DNA of 64,000 nucleotides from Leptodontidium sp. MPI-SDFR-AT-0119 (taxonomy: Eukaryota; Ascomycota; Leotiomycetes; Helotiales; Leptodontidiaceae), in contig JAHLEZ010000020.1 in assembly GCA_020726505.1 (NCBI GenBank), positions 806,001-870,000 on the forward strand, given 5' to 3'. Positions 41,091 to 53,414 of this stretch are shown here, one piece after another. The notes below the pieces were generated by a model. It made no database searches and was not told the DNA's origin. It saw only the letters and a list, made by a program, of their open reading frames with translations. Position 1 is the first letter of the stretch. Every line of letters begins with the position of its first letter. The position numbers were made by a program, and so were the translations under genes.

Positions 41091-43407
41091 TTTTTGATTT
41101 TAAGCATATGCCGCCCCACGTCCTCGAGACAAGCGACGGTAGGAAACCTTTGTGCAAACTCAATTCTGCGTAACACAGATTTAGGTACATGCTCCCATGA
41201 CAAGTGAAGCCCGGGAATCCTCCGGAAGAAATCTTTTTCAAGGCATAGTTCTAGGCATACGCGGATTTAAGAATATGTCCCCGAAACAAGCGTCGGGAGC
41301 AGGTTGCATACGCAAATTTAAGCCTATGCCCCCTAAAAAAGGCTCTGGGAAGCAGATGGGAGGCAGCCCTTTGTGCAGACTCAGTTAGGCATACATAGTT
41401 TAAGCATATTCGCTCATGATAGCGACGCCGGCGAAATCCTCCTAGGAAGTCTTTCTCAAATGATCACAGTGCAGACGCTGTTACCTCATCATGCATGCGA
41501 ACCAGCCGGGTAATCCCTCCTAGCGGCTCTGCTCAGCAGGCGTAGTTTACCCGCATCCGCCCAATTGACTCTACTCACCAACCACCCGAGTTCAAGGGGA
41601 GGTAGAATTTAGCTTTCGTCAGATCTGCCCGCAGAGGGAGACAGATATGAATGTATACACTGAAAGCATCTCAAGGTGTCCCATCGTGCCGGGGAATTTG
41701 CAGTCCAGACAAGCATTCTGATGCTGGTTGATGGAGACCGCCAGAGCACGCCGAATGGCATGCTGTTGGCTTGCTCTGGCGCGGTTCCAGGATCGATGTT
41801 ACGAGCTTCATCACTTGCGACAACCACATTGTGGAGAATAAGAGTTTGTTCTTGGTGACTGCGTTAGCACGAACCACCATCCCATGATCTAAGGTGTCCG
41901 CCTTTCCACTTAAACCTGCCCAGGATCGAGTCAAGAGCATGCCCAGCGCGAGAACTGTCTCCTCGCAGGGATTTCCTTGCGTCGCTCCATACCGAGGGCA
42001 TATGCTTAAATCGGCATATGTCTAAACTGTGTCTAGAAGGGAGGCAATACCCACCCTCCTCTCGGCGCTCGTTCCGGAGTATATCCTTAAATCTGCATAT
42101 ACATACAATTCAAACTACACAGAATGCCTCCCACCTTCCTCCCAGTGCTTCTCTCGAGGGTACATACTAACATCAGCGTGTGACCAAAAGTGAAACCTGC
42201 ATATGCCAAAAGTTGAGTCTACAGAAACGGCCCCCAGCCGTCGCTTGTCTTGAGGGCATATGCTCAAATCTGCGTATACTTATAAATGAAACCTGCATAT
42301 GCTTAAAGTAGACTCTATAGAAATGGCTCCCCGCCGTCGCTTCTCTAGGGGCATATACTTAGATCTGCGCACGCCGAAAACCAAGTCTTGAGAAAGGGTA
42401 GGCAGTACCCCACCCTCATCCCGACGCTTGTTCTGGGGCCATATCTTTGAATCTGCGTACACATAGACCTGAAATCTGCGTAGGCCTAAAATTCCCCGGC
42501 ATAAGTGATCACGACGGCATGTACGGTACGGCTTACGCTCAGTTTCCGTACGCCTAAAATTGTGTCTACACAAAAGGATCCCACTACTGTCGCTTGTCTC
42601 GGGGTATATGCTTAAACCTGCACGTGAGGAGGCCTCCCGCATCGTCTATTAGGGGTGCATGTACTTCTATTTTTGTATGCTTTTTATGAAGTCTATGCTT
42701 TGACTCAGATATGCTTGAACTTAATTCTGTAAATGAGCATAGTCTCAACCTCGTACACTAAGAATTCTTGCTTAAAAAATCATTTCAGCATACGCGAAAT
42801 TAAGCGTACGTCGTTGTCACATACAAGGCTGGGCACAAACTTGGCGACGATGCTGAGGGAAGTCCTTTCTCACACACACACCAGTCAAAGGATATACAAG
42901 TTTGAGCATAGTCTCTTGAGGCAAACAACGCCGAGGAATTCCTTTCTCACAGAATTCCAAGCATATGCCCTCGTGGCAAAGGACGGGACGGACGGAATTT
43001 TTGCAAACTAACCTTATACCATGCAACTACAAATTTAGGAGAAACGGCACGACCAATAGCACGTCATTGCTAGTAACATGGTGCTTACCAAATGATATTT
43101 TGCCAGTTCCATTTTCAAACAAGCAGAACCCATTTGTCACCCTTCAGTAATGAGAAGCGTAGAGAGAGCCATGCGCTTGACAATGATCACAGAAGCCAAA
43201 TCACGAGACCATTCGATGTGGCAGGCTTTGTTATGTGCATGGGCCACTGCCTTGGGATTGTAAAATAAAATGAGGCATTCACTGGGCCATCAATACTCCC
43301 GAAAGTAGACTTCCCTTCTTGTTCACATCTTCCGTCTCAAGTTGTATGCTCTTACGAAAAGAATTACATTGACTGAGCCGACCAGTTCAAAAAGTCGAAT
43401 ATCTAGT

Positions 43408-44238
43408 CTAGGTAAGTGGAAGTAACAAAAAGTACTTTTCTCCCCGTTCTATCAATCGTCTAACCAAAGAAATGTTTTCGATGGACATTTCCCATTGCCT
43501 GACACCAACCGGCTTAAGCTCACTTGATTCCCCTAGCTTGACCCAGGTCCCCTCTTCAAAAAATTGATGGCTTTCGGAGAAGTTCACCAGATTGCCTTTG
43601 ATGAAACCCCATGTCCCAAGATCCACCAGGTATATGCTCGCATTCCCAATATATAGGAAAGGTGGATGCTCGGGTTCGTCGACAAAAATTAGCTTTTGCA
43701 GTTCGTTGGACTGCTTTAAGAACGTAGCAAGGCCCCAGAAGCAATGTGCTCTCATCCTGACTGCAAGGGTTTGTACCGATCGAAAAGCTGTGCCGAGGAC
43801 GCTCACCACCTTGTCGATATCTATACACTCCTCAGGAAGATCCAGGAAGATAGTGTCTCGAGACCAGTCGATGTACATAGAGGAGAAATTCTCATCGGAG
43901 AAGCTGACTGTCTCATATCCTCTTGAAGCTTCCCTTCGAGACTCTTGACACACGCCTCGAATCGTGATCGACTCTGTTTGGATTTCTACCTCGCCAGTGA
44001 AGTTTTCTGGGTCCAGTTCCGGGGTAATGGTGATCAGACGGCAGGGTATGGCCATGTTCCAGATTTTAAGTCGTAGTTCGAGGGGAAGTTTTCGAAACCC
44101 GGGAAACACTGGCAGCGTATGAGCGTCAACGTCAGTGCTCACGGAACGATCACGGGTTTCGTTCAGGAGAAGCGGTGGGTTGCGTCTCACGGATGGCGGC
44201 TGTCCGCCAGATAGGCTGTCTGCGGATGGCGATAACAT
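43408..44238 (-). CDS. 2EXR domain protein
   Basis: A single exon encodes 276 aa. Residues 45-62 carry FPGFRKLPLELRLKIWNMA, the hallmark of the fungal 2EXR domain, which is F-box-like in sequence. RGVCQESRREA and a strand motif around SSMYIDWSRDTIFLD follow, as usual in this family. No other domain is seen. The family is large in Pezizomycotina, with unknown molecular role; links to heterokaryon biology or protein turnover are only suggested by resemblance to F-box proteins. The frame is complete. The gene borders the satellite array but shows no satellite sequence. Confidence 0.8.
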   Translation of the reverse strand: MLSPSADSLSGGQPPSVRRNPPLLLNETRDRSVSTDVDAHTLPVFPGFRKLPLELRLKIWNMAIPCRLITITPELDPENFTGEVEIQTESITIRGVCQESRREASRGYETVSFSDENFSSMYIDWSRDTIFLDLPEECIDIDKVVSVLGTAFRSVQTLAVRMRAHCFWGLATFLKQSNELQKLIFVDEPEHPPFLYIGNASIYLVDLGTWGFIKGNLVNFSESHQFFEEGTWVKLGESSELKPVGVRQWEMSIENISLVRRLIERGEKYFLLLPLT

Positions 44239-45119
44239 GTTTTGAATAGGCTTGCGAACTTGCGTAGATTAAAACAAGTGTTTGCATGATCAACCTGAGG
44301 TAGAGCATGCGTCAAATGCCAAAGATATATTACTGGAGATGTCCGGGTCGGGAAGAAGCATTGAGTAGTATTTTGCCTACCTTAGTCTATTGAGGAGATC
44401 TTGGGGCAGCCTTCCTGTTTAAAGCAGATGCCTAAATGTTTGTCTGATAAAAAAGCTCACAGTGATCCAAGGCCTTGCCTAAGCGAACCCCTTATTTAAG
44501 CGAGGTCCCGTTTCCCAATTAAGGCAACGCCTCTTTGGCTACGAAGGACGAAATCTTTCCAGTAAAGCGCACATTAGACTTATTCCATGCTCGGAGGGTA
44601 GACCAGTGGCGAATAAGCTGGCACTCAACATCCAATCGAAGCCCCCATCATAGCGCATCCAAAGCACTATGAATTCTCGCGATTGGGGTTATTTTCAAGG
44701 AGGTTGACTAAGTCATATGATCTCTAACCTCACATATCTCTTTCACGCAGAACAAATGGGTCGACGGCAGTGGCGTTATGTTGAGATACAAGTAAAGTTT
44801 TTAAATTTTAATGATAGTTCACAAATCCTACCCTTCCCTCGATTACCTCCAAGAATAAATGTACTCCCCATGAAACTCTAAGCTTCCCACTTCCCTTCGT
44901 CATACCTGAATCCGATGCGGGCAGTAGTTGCGATTCCAACGAGCCACTTGAGCTGTTCTTTTCGAACATCGTTCCGTAAAAGTCTGTGCTAGAACGTATC
45001 AGCGGAAATACAAGACTGTCTTGGTTGAAAAGATGCTCACCCGGAGGAGCTCCTCTGCTGAGGTAGCGGATGTTGTGGCCGCAAGAAAGTCGACCGCATC
45101 ACTATCAGAAGGGTACCTG
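44239..45119. other. Gene-free stretch
   Basis: No coding region is recognisable. The last 200 bases could contain decayed upstream exons of the DUF3435 pseudogene, but no frame could be followed past a stop near 45130. Confidence 0.4.
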
Positions 45120-45132
45120 CTGAAGTCTTCTA

Positions 45133-46740
45133 AGCCAATGGCGCCATCGTCTTTATGATATTTCTGCATCAGTTCCATTGCTACGAAGACGTCCGCCTCC
45201 TAGTCGTGCGGAACCCTATAGCGGGAGAGCGGGATGTGCTTGCGATGGAGGTCAAGCTGGCCCACCACAAGGGAGCCAAGAGACGCCCGAAGCCGTGAGT
45301 CGACGAACCCTTTCCCTTAAATACGTGTTCCGAAAGCGAACTGACAGACCATGACAGCACGATATTCTTCTTTACTGAAGTAGACGACCCTATCTTTTGT
45401 CCGATCACCCACCTCCTCTCCTTGGCTATTGCAGATGGGGCCTTCGAGGCACCGAGCCTGACTACGGCGGAGCGAGTCTTTGAGCACAAGGTGTGGGGCT
45501 CGGTTGTGTGTACGCCATTAACCTGGAAGCCAGAAATGCTCAAGACTCCAATTTTCCGTCGGGCTGACGGTGGTTACCTCTCCGACGCTCGCGCTCACCT
45601 ACTCTCAACTCAGGGACTGCTTGAACCGCCTTGGGCTTGCGGCGGGCTTCCTCGAGAAGCTGACCAGCTATTGCTTCCGTCGTGGGACGGCTAACGTCGT
45701 TGACCGTAAGTATTCTGTCACATCACAAGCATAGACCACTCTGCTAATGGAGCCTTTTCTCTGTGTCTAGGTACTGCCACGGATGCGGTTCGAGATCAGG
45801 TTATGCGACACAACCCGAACTCGGCAGTGTATAACGGAGCCTATATCAATGAAAGGGTGCCGTTCGACGTCCTGTCTGCTGTCCTCGAGCGACCATCTGC
45901 AGATGGCATCCTACGCATGCTTACTCACATGAGCCTCATGCGTGATCCTCGCGCTCCAGTTCACGTGCCGGACGACGTTCTTGCAGCGCTTCCCCCAGAC
46001 CCAAGTATCGTCGGCCTCGAGGAGCAGCGGGCTCAGCTAAAAGCTGGAGCTTACAGGATCCAGGGCACGGAGGTCGAGTCGGAAGTTCGGCGTCTTACCG
46101 CGGAGATCGGTACTGCCCGGACTCGGCGGCGAAATATCATCTCTGAGGAGTACCGAGCCGACTACTTCCGCCGTCGCCCGCTAGAAGATATTGAGAGGCA
46201 GAACCGTGGACAGCAGGAAGATGAGTATATCGAGCCTGTGGTTGAACATCAGATTCCCGAACGGGCGCAGCTGGCCGAACTTATCTGCACTCATTTCGCG
46301 GATACCACCCCACAGGATATTGTCGCGCGCCGGATCCACTCTGCTGGTCTTATGGTCGCCTCTGCCGCCGCCGCGAATTGCCCCGACGGTATCGACTCCG
46401 GGTTGCCCTACCGCAGCCACCTCTCATCAAGGAGCAATCACCCGATCTCGAGCCATTCCCTCTTGTCCTTGCCAAGAGCCAGTGCCCAATTTGTATTGGC
46501 GACGAATCGAAGAGCTATGAGGAGCGGATGGGCTCTTTTTGCCGCCCTGCGAAGATGATGGATCACGTTGAACGGATTCACCTCAAAGAAAGAGATCCGC
46601 ACGCCAAGATAGAGTGTTATCACCCAGTGTGCAAGTCTCAAGGGCTTGTTCTCGAACACGTGGAGCATTTCAAAGGCCACGTAGAGACAGTGCACGGCGT
46701 CAAGCTCCGGGAACCAAGGTTTGTGCGTTCGACAACATAG
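45133..46740 (+). pseudogene. DUF3435 protein, frameshifted copy
   Basis: The first readable part includes HCYEDVRLLVVRNP and AMEVKLAHHKGAKRRPK. An intron (GTGAGT...GACAG, about 45296-45358) leads to TIFFFTEVDDPIFCPITHLL. Near 45565 the frame shifts. The next frame gives LTSYCFRRGTANVVDR, then an intron at about 45704-45770, then QVMRHNPNSAVYNGAYINERV with the His and Tyr positions of the recombinase-like core. A second shift near 46390 leads to the C-terminal zinc part (CPICIGDES, FCRPAKMMDHVERIH). The N-terminal third is missing. Two frameshifts and the lost N-terminus indicate a dead gene. It is a different subfamily from the copy at 18049. Confidence 0.78.
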
Positions 46741-46953
46741 ACTGCGTTCCATTTCATGCATAGATCGTCAACTTACCATCCCTATCCACTACCGTCTTCA
46801 TTCTTTTTGGCCTTGCTAGTGACTTTATACTATGTTTGGAGGCAAGACCTTACTATCGCGATGCAAGTATTGCATCTCGCCAGCAACGGAGGGAAAGGAC
46901 GAGGCAGTAGTTGTCTTGCTTGATATTTGAGTATCGCAGAAGTATCTTCAGCT

Positions 46954-47355
46954 TTACTTCTGTCCTGGTAGCTCTACCAGAACCCAATCACAGCCGTCTA
47001 CATCAATAAAGTCATCCACAATACCAGCTTGATAGATTGATAAGTCCTCGACTTTCCTATCTGCCTGCTTATCCATCTGCTCATCCACCAACTTCCTGTA
47101 TTCGCTTGAACTCTGCACCATATCTCCAGAGGCTGTTGTCTTCAGAACACTCACTCTCATTAACCAGCCAGTACGGTCCTTCTCCAGACCATGATTGAAT
47201 CCGAACCAGAGATGCGGGGGTGGTGCCTATCCATCCTCCACAACCTCGTCGTCCCGGGAAGGACTCCATCCTAGCTGCTCAACGTACTCCATGAATGCGC
47301 AGAGCTGCTTAGAGGACCACTTCTTGTGCTTCTTGCTGCAATGGCTCGCATGCAT
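46954..47355 (-). pseudogene. Small unrecognised ORF with one in-frame TAG
   Basis: From ATG at 47355 the frame runs 133 codons to the stop at 46954, with one TAG (47229-47227) as codon 43. Both halves look coding (KKHKKWSSKQLCAFMEYVEQ before, LWFGFNHGLEKDRTGWLMR after), so a single nonsense mutation, for instance CAG to TAG, is the simple reading. The 22-residue stretch after the stop joins the long downstream frame without shift. No family is recognised. It lies behind the DUF3435 pseudogene, tail to tail. Confidence 0.4.
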
Positions 47356-50300
47356 TTAGGGCTAGTGCAGATTGCCTTTCGATGTTCCATGTCGATATAA
47401 ATCCGCAAGTTAAGGTCCTAGAATCGAATTCGGGATTGCTACGTCTGCCATGTTTAGACACAATCCGAGTTTTGCTCCACGCAGTGTTCGCAATAGTACA
47501 ATATCTGTATTACTAGCTCCGTATTCAGGTGGTTTGATACATACCCCGTACCGTATATTTGAGACCATGCATATCAGTGGGGGGTACAATAATACTGTAT
47601 TGTACGAGGATATACTGATGTACTAAGCTAAGATAATCCTAATCCGAAAGAGGAATCGATTCAGGGGTTGCCAAGGGTGTATATCTTCATTTCCCCCCTT
47701 CAAGCGAGAACACCGAAATCCAGCTGGAGACCCCTTTTTCAACTCACTCTCACGAGTTGACGAATAGATCAAATTGCCACAAAAAAGTTCAAGATTGTTC
47801 TAGAGAAGCCCTCCTTCAATTGCGTCTAAGATATAGTTAAAGAAAAATCTGTAGTTAAGATTATATAGAGCTAGTTGTAGAGCCTTCGATTTTGGTGTGC
47901 GGATAATTACGTATACCGGGAACCCCCTTGATTTGACCCCACTTTTTGCCCCTTTTATTCTTGCACTAGTATACTAGTATACGGTTAGTATATTAGAATA
48001 TCAAAAATCCTTAGCCTATATCACTTCGTATTTCTGAGGACGGTCCCATATCACTTAGTATTTTTGAAAATGGTCCCATATCACTAAAGTGGGGAATATC
48101 AATTATACTGCAGATACTATTGCGAACACTGGCTCCACGCGCACAAAATGTCCTTTAGATGGGATTCTTAAATCCACTGGTCGTAATTGCGGTTCCTGTC
48201 TCTGAGCTATCACGTCAAAGGGCAGGGAAGCCAAAGATATTGAGACGGTAGCTGTGAAATGAGGAATTCGGGTCAGCATGGTCGCTGTCTTCTCTGAACT
48301 GGTTGAGGGGTGAGTAGCTCACTTTATAGAAACTACGACGACGCCTTCCTTATCTGCAAGCTATTGGCCAGAGGATACGGACGCATGTGATGTGCCTCCT
48401 TGGTAGGCTGTAGGCCAGTTAGCCTTCTTCTTCCCGCCGTAGCTAAGTCAGGAGGGGGAACTAACAACCACCGTAAAGCCACAAGAGAACAGGCTTTTTC
48501 TGTCCAGGTTTGGACTTTGTCCAGACATTGAGTGACAGACAGTCCTCGCTTTGACTATGGCCAACTTGATCGAGCATCAAGAAAACGTTGCGTGCATTTT
48601 CAGGGGAACCGGTGAGGTCTAGCTTGAAATGGGGAGAGTATTTACTAGGCAGTCACTACACGCGCGTTACCCGTTAGCCGGGGACATCGGGACAGTGTGG
48701 GGGCAGGAAGAGTATCGGGAAGCCGTTTTGCTTGCTTACGGTAACTAGAGAGACAGAAAGGCAGGGTCTCAGCAATCTGATACTGACTCTTAGGAGTTAG
48801 GGAGACTGGGGCAGGGTGGAGGTAGTATTTAGTGTTTTGTTTTTTAACAACTAACGAATTTTGACCCATCCACTCTTCCCGAAGGATTCACAAATGCCAC
48901 TAGTGGCGCGAACCCTCAGCTGTCCTACCAGTGGCTTTGCGTACGGGAGCCGAGATACTCCGACACCTGTGAGACGTTCGGAGCCGGATGACCAGTCACA
49001 AAACCACTTGTCGTCCCGACTCGTCGGCCGACATTGTTGTTGTTATTGTCAACGGTGTCAACGAGCGCCGTCCCAACGGCCGCAAGGGAGAGCAAAAGGG
49101 AGAGCAAAAGGCAGTTCATGATTGGCTGATAGATTGGTTGATTGGCCGATACAAGCCAGAAAGGACGTAATGAAAAGAAATTTCAACGTGGCCAAGGACC
49201 TTCCATCTACTTGTACTTGTATGTTTTTGCGCGCCTTGGTATACCGCGAAGAGTCTTCACGACAACCGCACACCCGGCTAGGACAGCGATAAGTACAACA
49301 AGGCGGCGAGCTTGTAAACCATTCCAAATTCCAGACTGCTGTCTTCCACCCTTTTTATTTCCTTTTGCAGTGGTAGCGGAGAGCATGGGTAGACAGACCA
49401 TTAGTTTCTCTCGAAGCCCCTTTCGGACGGACCTGAGGGCAAAAGGAAGACAGCAGAGATTAGAAAAGCAGGACGAGATGGACTCGCATTGCTGGATCTC
49501 GAGCCGATGTGACGGAAGACGCCGGAATTCTGGAATCAGCACAATACGTGGCTGAAATATATCACTTCTACCTGGGCCAGAAGCAAGACAAAGAGTCAAT
49601 ACAAAGACGGTCCTCCGTCCAATTTGGCTAATCGCGAGCGTGCGTCTATCTGGAAGGCCTCCCGTGTTTTACATAGGATCCTGTCTGCGAAGCGGGAAAA
49701 TCAGCCCCTCGATCCCTTGATCGGGCGAACTGTGTGAACTGTGGGTGCTCCTTGCAAGGTGCCGGCTTCCGCGGACCATTAAGGCATTTTCGATCAAGAC
49801 GAGGGAGGTGCAGTTGCTTCCATTTGCGCAGAGGTGGCTTAACGAGATGCCATTTGCGGGGACGTGGCTTAACAAGGTTCGCGGGGAAGCATCCAGCGAT
49901 GGCGGTGGCGTCCGTCGGAGACATGTGAGGTCGGCTTGTGCGGTAACACGAAATAACTGGAACTCGGAAGAAATGCCGCTGGTGTCCTTACCGTTCGTCA
50001 ATCTATGTGGTGTGAGTCTTGACGGCATCTTCCTTTTTTGGTCTTTGTTTTTTCGGTCTCTGCCGTAGCCATCAAATAGGGGTCCTAAGCATGGCCTCAG
50101 TTCAAATCTCTGATTGGCTGGGTGCCTTTCCCGGATTGACCACCCATTATTACCAACGACCGCGCCAGCACCTGCGTTGACCCTGTGGCGTTATTTGGTG
50201 TGCGGATGGTGGCTTCTGACTTCAAGTCGATCTGCATTCAAAGAGCGTTTCTTATACCCATTTAATATTCAGAGGTCAGCTCCGCAAGACCAATCCAGCA

Positions 50301-50407
50301 TCTTTCACTCCCCGTTTTCTCACTCCGCAGCAGATCATAATTCAATACCAGAACAGTTCTGTCCCGACGAAGTTTCTGTGCTCAGCATCTCCCGGCTCGT
50401 TAGCGTG
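47356..50407. other. Long gene-poor stretch
   Basis: No gene was recognised in about 3 kb. Positions 48018-48085 hold just over two copies of a 31-bp unit beginning CATATCACTT. Frames on the minus strand at 49207-49599 and 49669-50028 are open but without domains or start context and are not called. The last 300 bases are the likely promoter of the next gene. Confidence 0.45.
48018..48085 (+). repeat. Short tandem repeat, 31-bp unit
   Basis: The unit CATATCACTT...GGTCC occurs twice in full and a third time in part, with a few differences. Confidence 0.6.
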
Positions 50408-51953
50408 ATGAGTCCTGTCCTCAAAACTGAGAGAGATGGCATCATTGGCGCCTTTCCCCCCCCACCTGGAGTCATTCCGAACTTTAAAAATCCCGACTCT
50501 CAAGGATACCGGGTTACTCTTGCCATTGCAATCATGTTCCCGCTGGCGACTATCGTTCTACTTCTACGAGTTTATACAAGAATGGTCATCGTTCGGAATG
50601 TTGGGACTGACGATTGTAAGCTTCTTTGCTGTCAAAGATATTGAGTGTGTTAAATTAACTGGGTCTAGACGTCATCATCTCTGCATGGGTATGAATCTTC
50701 GATAAATCACAAAAATATACGTACAGAACGAACGCTTATGCTTCCTGTCTGATAGATTTTGACGATTGGCTATATTGTTCCTCTCATAATTTGTGAGTAG
50801 GTACTTATTGTGCGTTCAACTAGTTTTTGTTAACTCTCGGCTCTAAAGTGACCCATCTTGGCCTCGGTGTCCATATCTGGGATGTTCCATTTACGACGTT
50901 TAGTCCTGATATCTTACGCGTAAGTTAATTGTTACTAGAGTCCAGAGCCAGATACGACCCTTCTATACTAATATTTACTATTCCCTGACGTTGTTATAAG
51001 ATAGCTACGATTTCCGGAATATTCAATGGCATGTCCTTTATGTGTGTCAAATTATCAATACTAGTACTCTACCTTCGGCTCTCGCCATATCGATCATTCA
51101 GAATCGCAGTATGGGTGGTCGTAACAACAACAGTCTTATACTCTTTTCTCGGGTCATTCCAATTTGTCTTCAACTGCCAGCCTATTGCCAAAAACTGGGA
51201 TCTTACGATTACCGGGGGGAAATGCATCGACGTGACCAAAATTATGATGACACATGGTTCAATCAACATTACAACTGATATTGCAATGCTGGTCCTGCCG
51301 ATACCGCTGGTACGCAAGCTGAAATTGCCAATGAAACAAAAAGTGGCATTAGCTGGCCTCTTTATGACTGGAACACTGTAAGCTTGCTCCTTCTTGAATG
51401 TGTTTGCAAATCAAACAAATAGCTAATTTCCATGAGTGTTTGCATCGTTAGTTGTATTCGGCTGAAGATCCTTACGGACCTCTTTCGTTCTCAGGATTTC
51501 ACATGGGTAGGGGCTGAGGGCGCAGTATGGTCGTAAGCTTATTTCTCCTTTAGCTCTAAAACACTACAGAGTTTTTAGCGCTAATAACACTTTAGTGTTA
51601 TTGAGCTTTATGTTGGAATCATTTGTGCTTGCATTTCCAGCTTTAAACCTTTTCTTCGACGCCATTTTCCAAAGGTGATTGGGAGCAGCGACCACTCAAC
51701 AGTCGTCACAACGCCATTCAATACGAAGACCGCTAAAACTCTCCCTCGTACATTGACCGACGAATACGAACTTGACTTGTGCGATAGACACAGGAAGAGT
51801 GGTATCCCCCGAAAGACCAAACAGCAGACATACCCCGACAATGAGAGCCAGGAGGACATACTCGGAGATGGATTTCCGGAGGGTATATCGAGGGGGAAGG
51901 AGGTGAATATAACATCAGGTGGTGGACCGTTCTCGCAAAAGGGTAGTTTTTGA
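50408..51953 (+). CDS. Rhodopsin-domain integral membrane protein
   Basis: Seven exons (50408-50615, 50669-50688, 50756-50792, 50849-50919, 51001-51377, 51452-51532, 51596-51953) give 384 codons with closing phases, 383 aa. Seven hydrophobic segments follow the fungal rhodopsin-domain pattern: the RVYTRMVIVRNVGTDDY block, THLGLGVHIWDV, KLSILVLYLRL, the C-Q-P-I-A-K-N-W loop, LPIPLVRKLKL and a final VIELYVGIICACI helix. A hydrophilic tail of about 100 residues ends in GSF. No CFEM domain or signal peptide is present, unlike the relative at 6818-8519. A signalling or transport role is unknown. The gene appears intact. Confidence 0.87.
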
Positions 51954-53414
51954 TCGACCGCTCTGATATTCTGTCGGCGTCTCGTTCCTAGTTCGAGTCG
52001 ATGCCATCATATCAGAAACCTGAGGTGGGTATCACACGTCACGTGTGCAGAAATGGGTTGAATGATTATGCTACCTCCTTGCGGCATCTCTGCAGAGCTA
52101 TTCGAAGTTAACTCAGAACTAATGAATCATAATTTCACCTGCTCACTGGCCCCAACCTCGTACGCCATAATGGGATCGACATCCAGACGATAGCTTTCCC
52201 TACTGCGAGCTTGAAATCACCTTCTCTTGCTGGTCATACGGCCCAGAAGTTCCGGTCTCTTGATCAGCTATCACCGTATCTACCACATATTCAGCTTCCC
52301 CCTTTCGCCGCACGAGGCGCAGGCCCCTTGATATCTTCCAATCCCTTCGCATATGTCTGCCCATCTTCAATAGCAACAGGACTGGTATGCCGCTCCCGCG
52401 GGTTCGTCATCGGGCCTGCCTCTGCATAGTCTTCTCGGGCCAACTGCCGTTGTGCCATCCAACTGTTCCCTCTGACCGTGCACCCTCTATCGCCATACCC
52501 CCCCTCCAGGCTCGCCCACCCGTGCAGTGCTCCAAACTCTGGCTTCCTCCTTCTTTAACAGGTGCCCTGCTTCTCTCCTATATCAAGCCCTCCCGACTAC
52601 GTTCGCCCTTCACTGAATGCTGCCGTCAAGACGAGGGCGCACACCCTCCGAGCCCCGGCCGGTTGGTGAAAACTCTGCAGCGTCACCCCAGAGGTGTCCT
52701 ATCCATCCAATGCGGGCATTGCTCCCTGGGCTACCATTAGCATAGATCTGAGTAGCGTACCTGCTTGCGAGGCAGGGAATTGAATGGTCGGATGGTTTTG
52801 ATACCCATTTTGCTGGTAGTCCTCTGTTCTGAATAAGGCCATGCCACGGTATTGCGACGACAGCCTCGATACCACACTATAACCCCACCAGCTCCAGCTG
52901 TATGCGCTCGTCTCCCGTCGGCTCTACAATAATATTGCAATCGTAGGTTCGTAGCCAGCACCACGGACAGGTGGGAGTTCGACTTTGCTGGCCGCTTAGA
53001 ATTAATTGCTCCTAGAGCAACTGTTCAGCACGCGCACGTGCCCTGTGGCGAAGGCGCTTCTTGTTAGCAAAGCAGGTCACGGGTCAAATCACCAATCATT
53101 CTCATAGATTGGTAGCGGAAGAGTTACTGTTCTAAGACTGTAACTACAGATGCTTATATGCATCTACATGCAATAGGCAGAAGTAGGCAACAAAGGAAAC
53201 AGATGAGTCAATCATCATGTGATAGAGTCTCGTGACTCATGGCAAGAGAGTACCAAAGAGGTCAAAACAGCTCACCGTATTCTAACACAAATGCGGTAGA
53301 CGAATCATCTGAGAAACGTTCGGCTTGTGAGAAGAAATGGACGGGAGCATGTAATAGAAAGGTAGGAACTTGCCGAAGGTAGATAGTTCCTGTGACTGAC
53401 ACAAACAGGACCGA
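51954..53414. other. Gene-free stretch
   Basis: Open frames at 52211-52429 and 52387-52740 are proline- and serine-rich, without domains, and overlap each other; neither is called. Nothing else is recognisable. Confidence 0.4.

Larger units (their letters stand above)
39690..43010. repeat. Decayed satellite with a semi-palindromic 25-bp core in both orientations
   Basis: About 20 or more copies of a core of the type GGCATACGCAGATTTAAGC followed by ATATGCC are scattered at roughly 70-100 bp spacing. Between about 39790 and 41400 most are forward. At 39698 and from 41994 to about 42720 they appear as the reverse complement. Linkers often contain GACAAGCGAC and G-rich runs. Part of the array (40395-40690) is a perfect 148-bp tandem duplication. 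A non-satellite block lies at about 41480-41980. Open frames here change with each unit and are not genes. Confidence 0.85.

Noticed and set aside
40078..41241. Several open frames inside the satellite
   Set aside because: They repeat the satellite unit in translation and change with unit number, without start context or domain.
41671..41940. Minus-strand frame of 89 codons in a block without satellite cores
   Set aside because: No domain recognised, overlapping alternative frames look equally plausible, no start context.
39690..43010. CRISPR-like appearance of the satellite
   Set aside because: The core recurs in both orientations with unequal, related linkers, there are no unique spacers or cas genes, and the genome is clearly eukaryotic.
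49207..49599. Minus-strand frame of 130 codons
   Set aside because: Low-complexity basic and hydrophobic stretches, no family, overlapping frames on the plus strand.
52211..52740. Two overlapping plus-strand frames
   Set aside because: Proline- and serine-rich composition in both frames suggests composition bias rather than coding; no domain.
53020..53085. tRNA-like stretch with GTT anticodon-like triplet
   Set aside because: No complete cloverleaf: the acceptor stem and the T loop do not pair properly.
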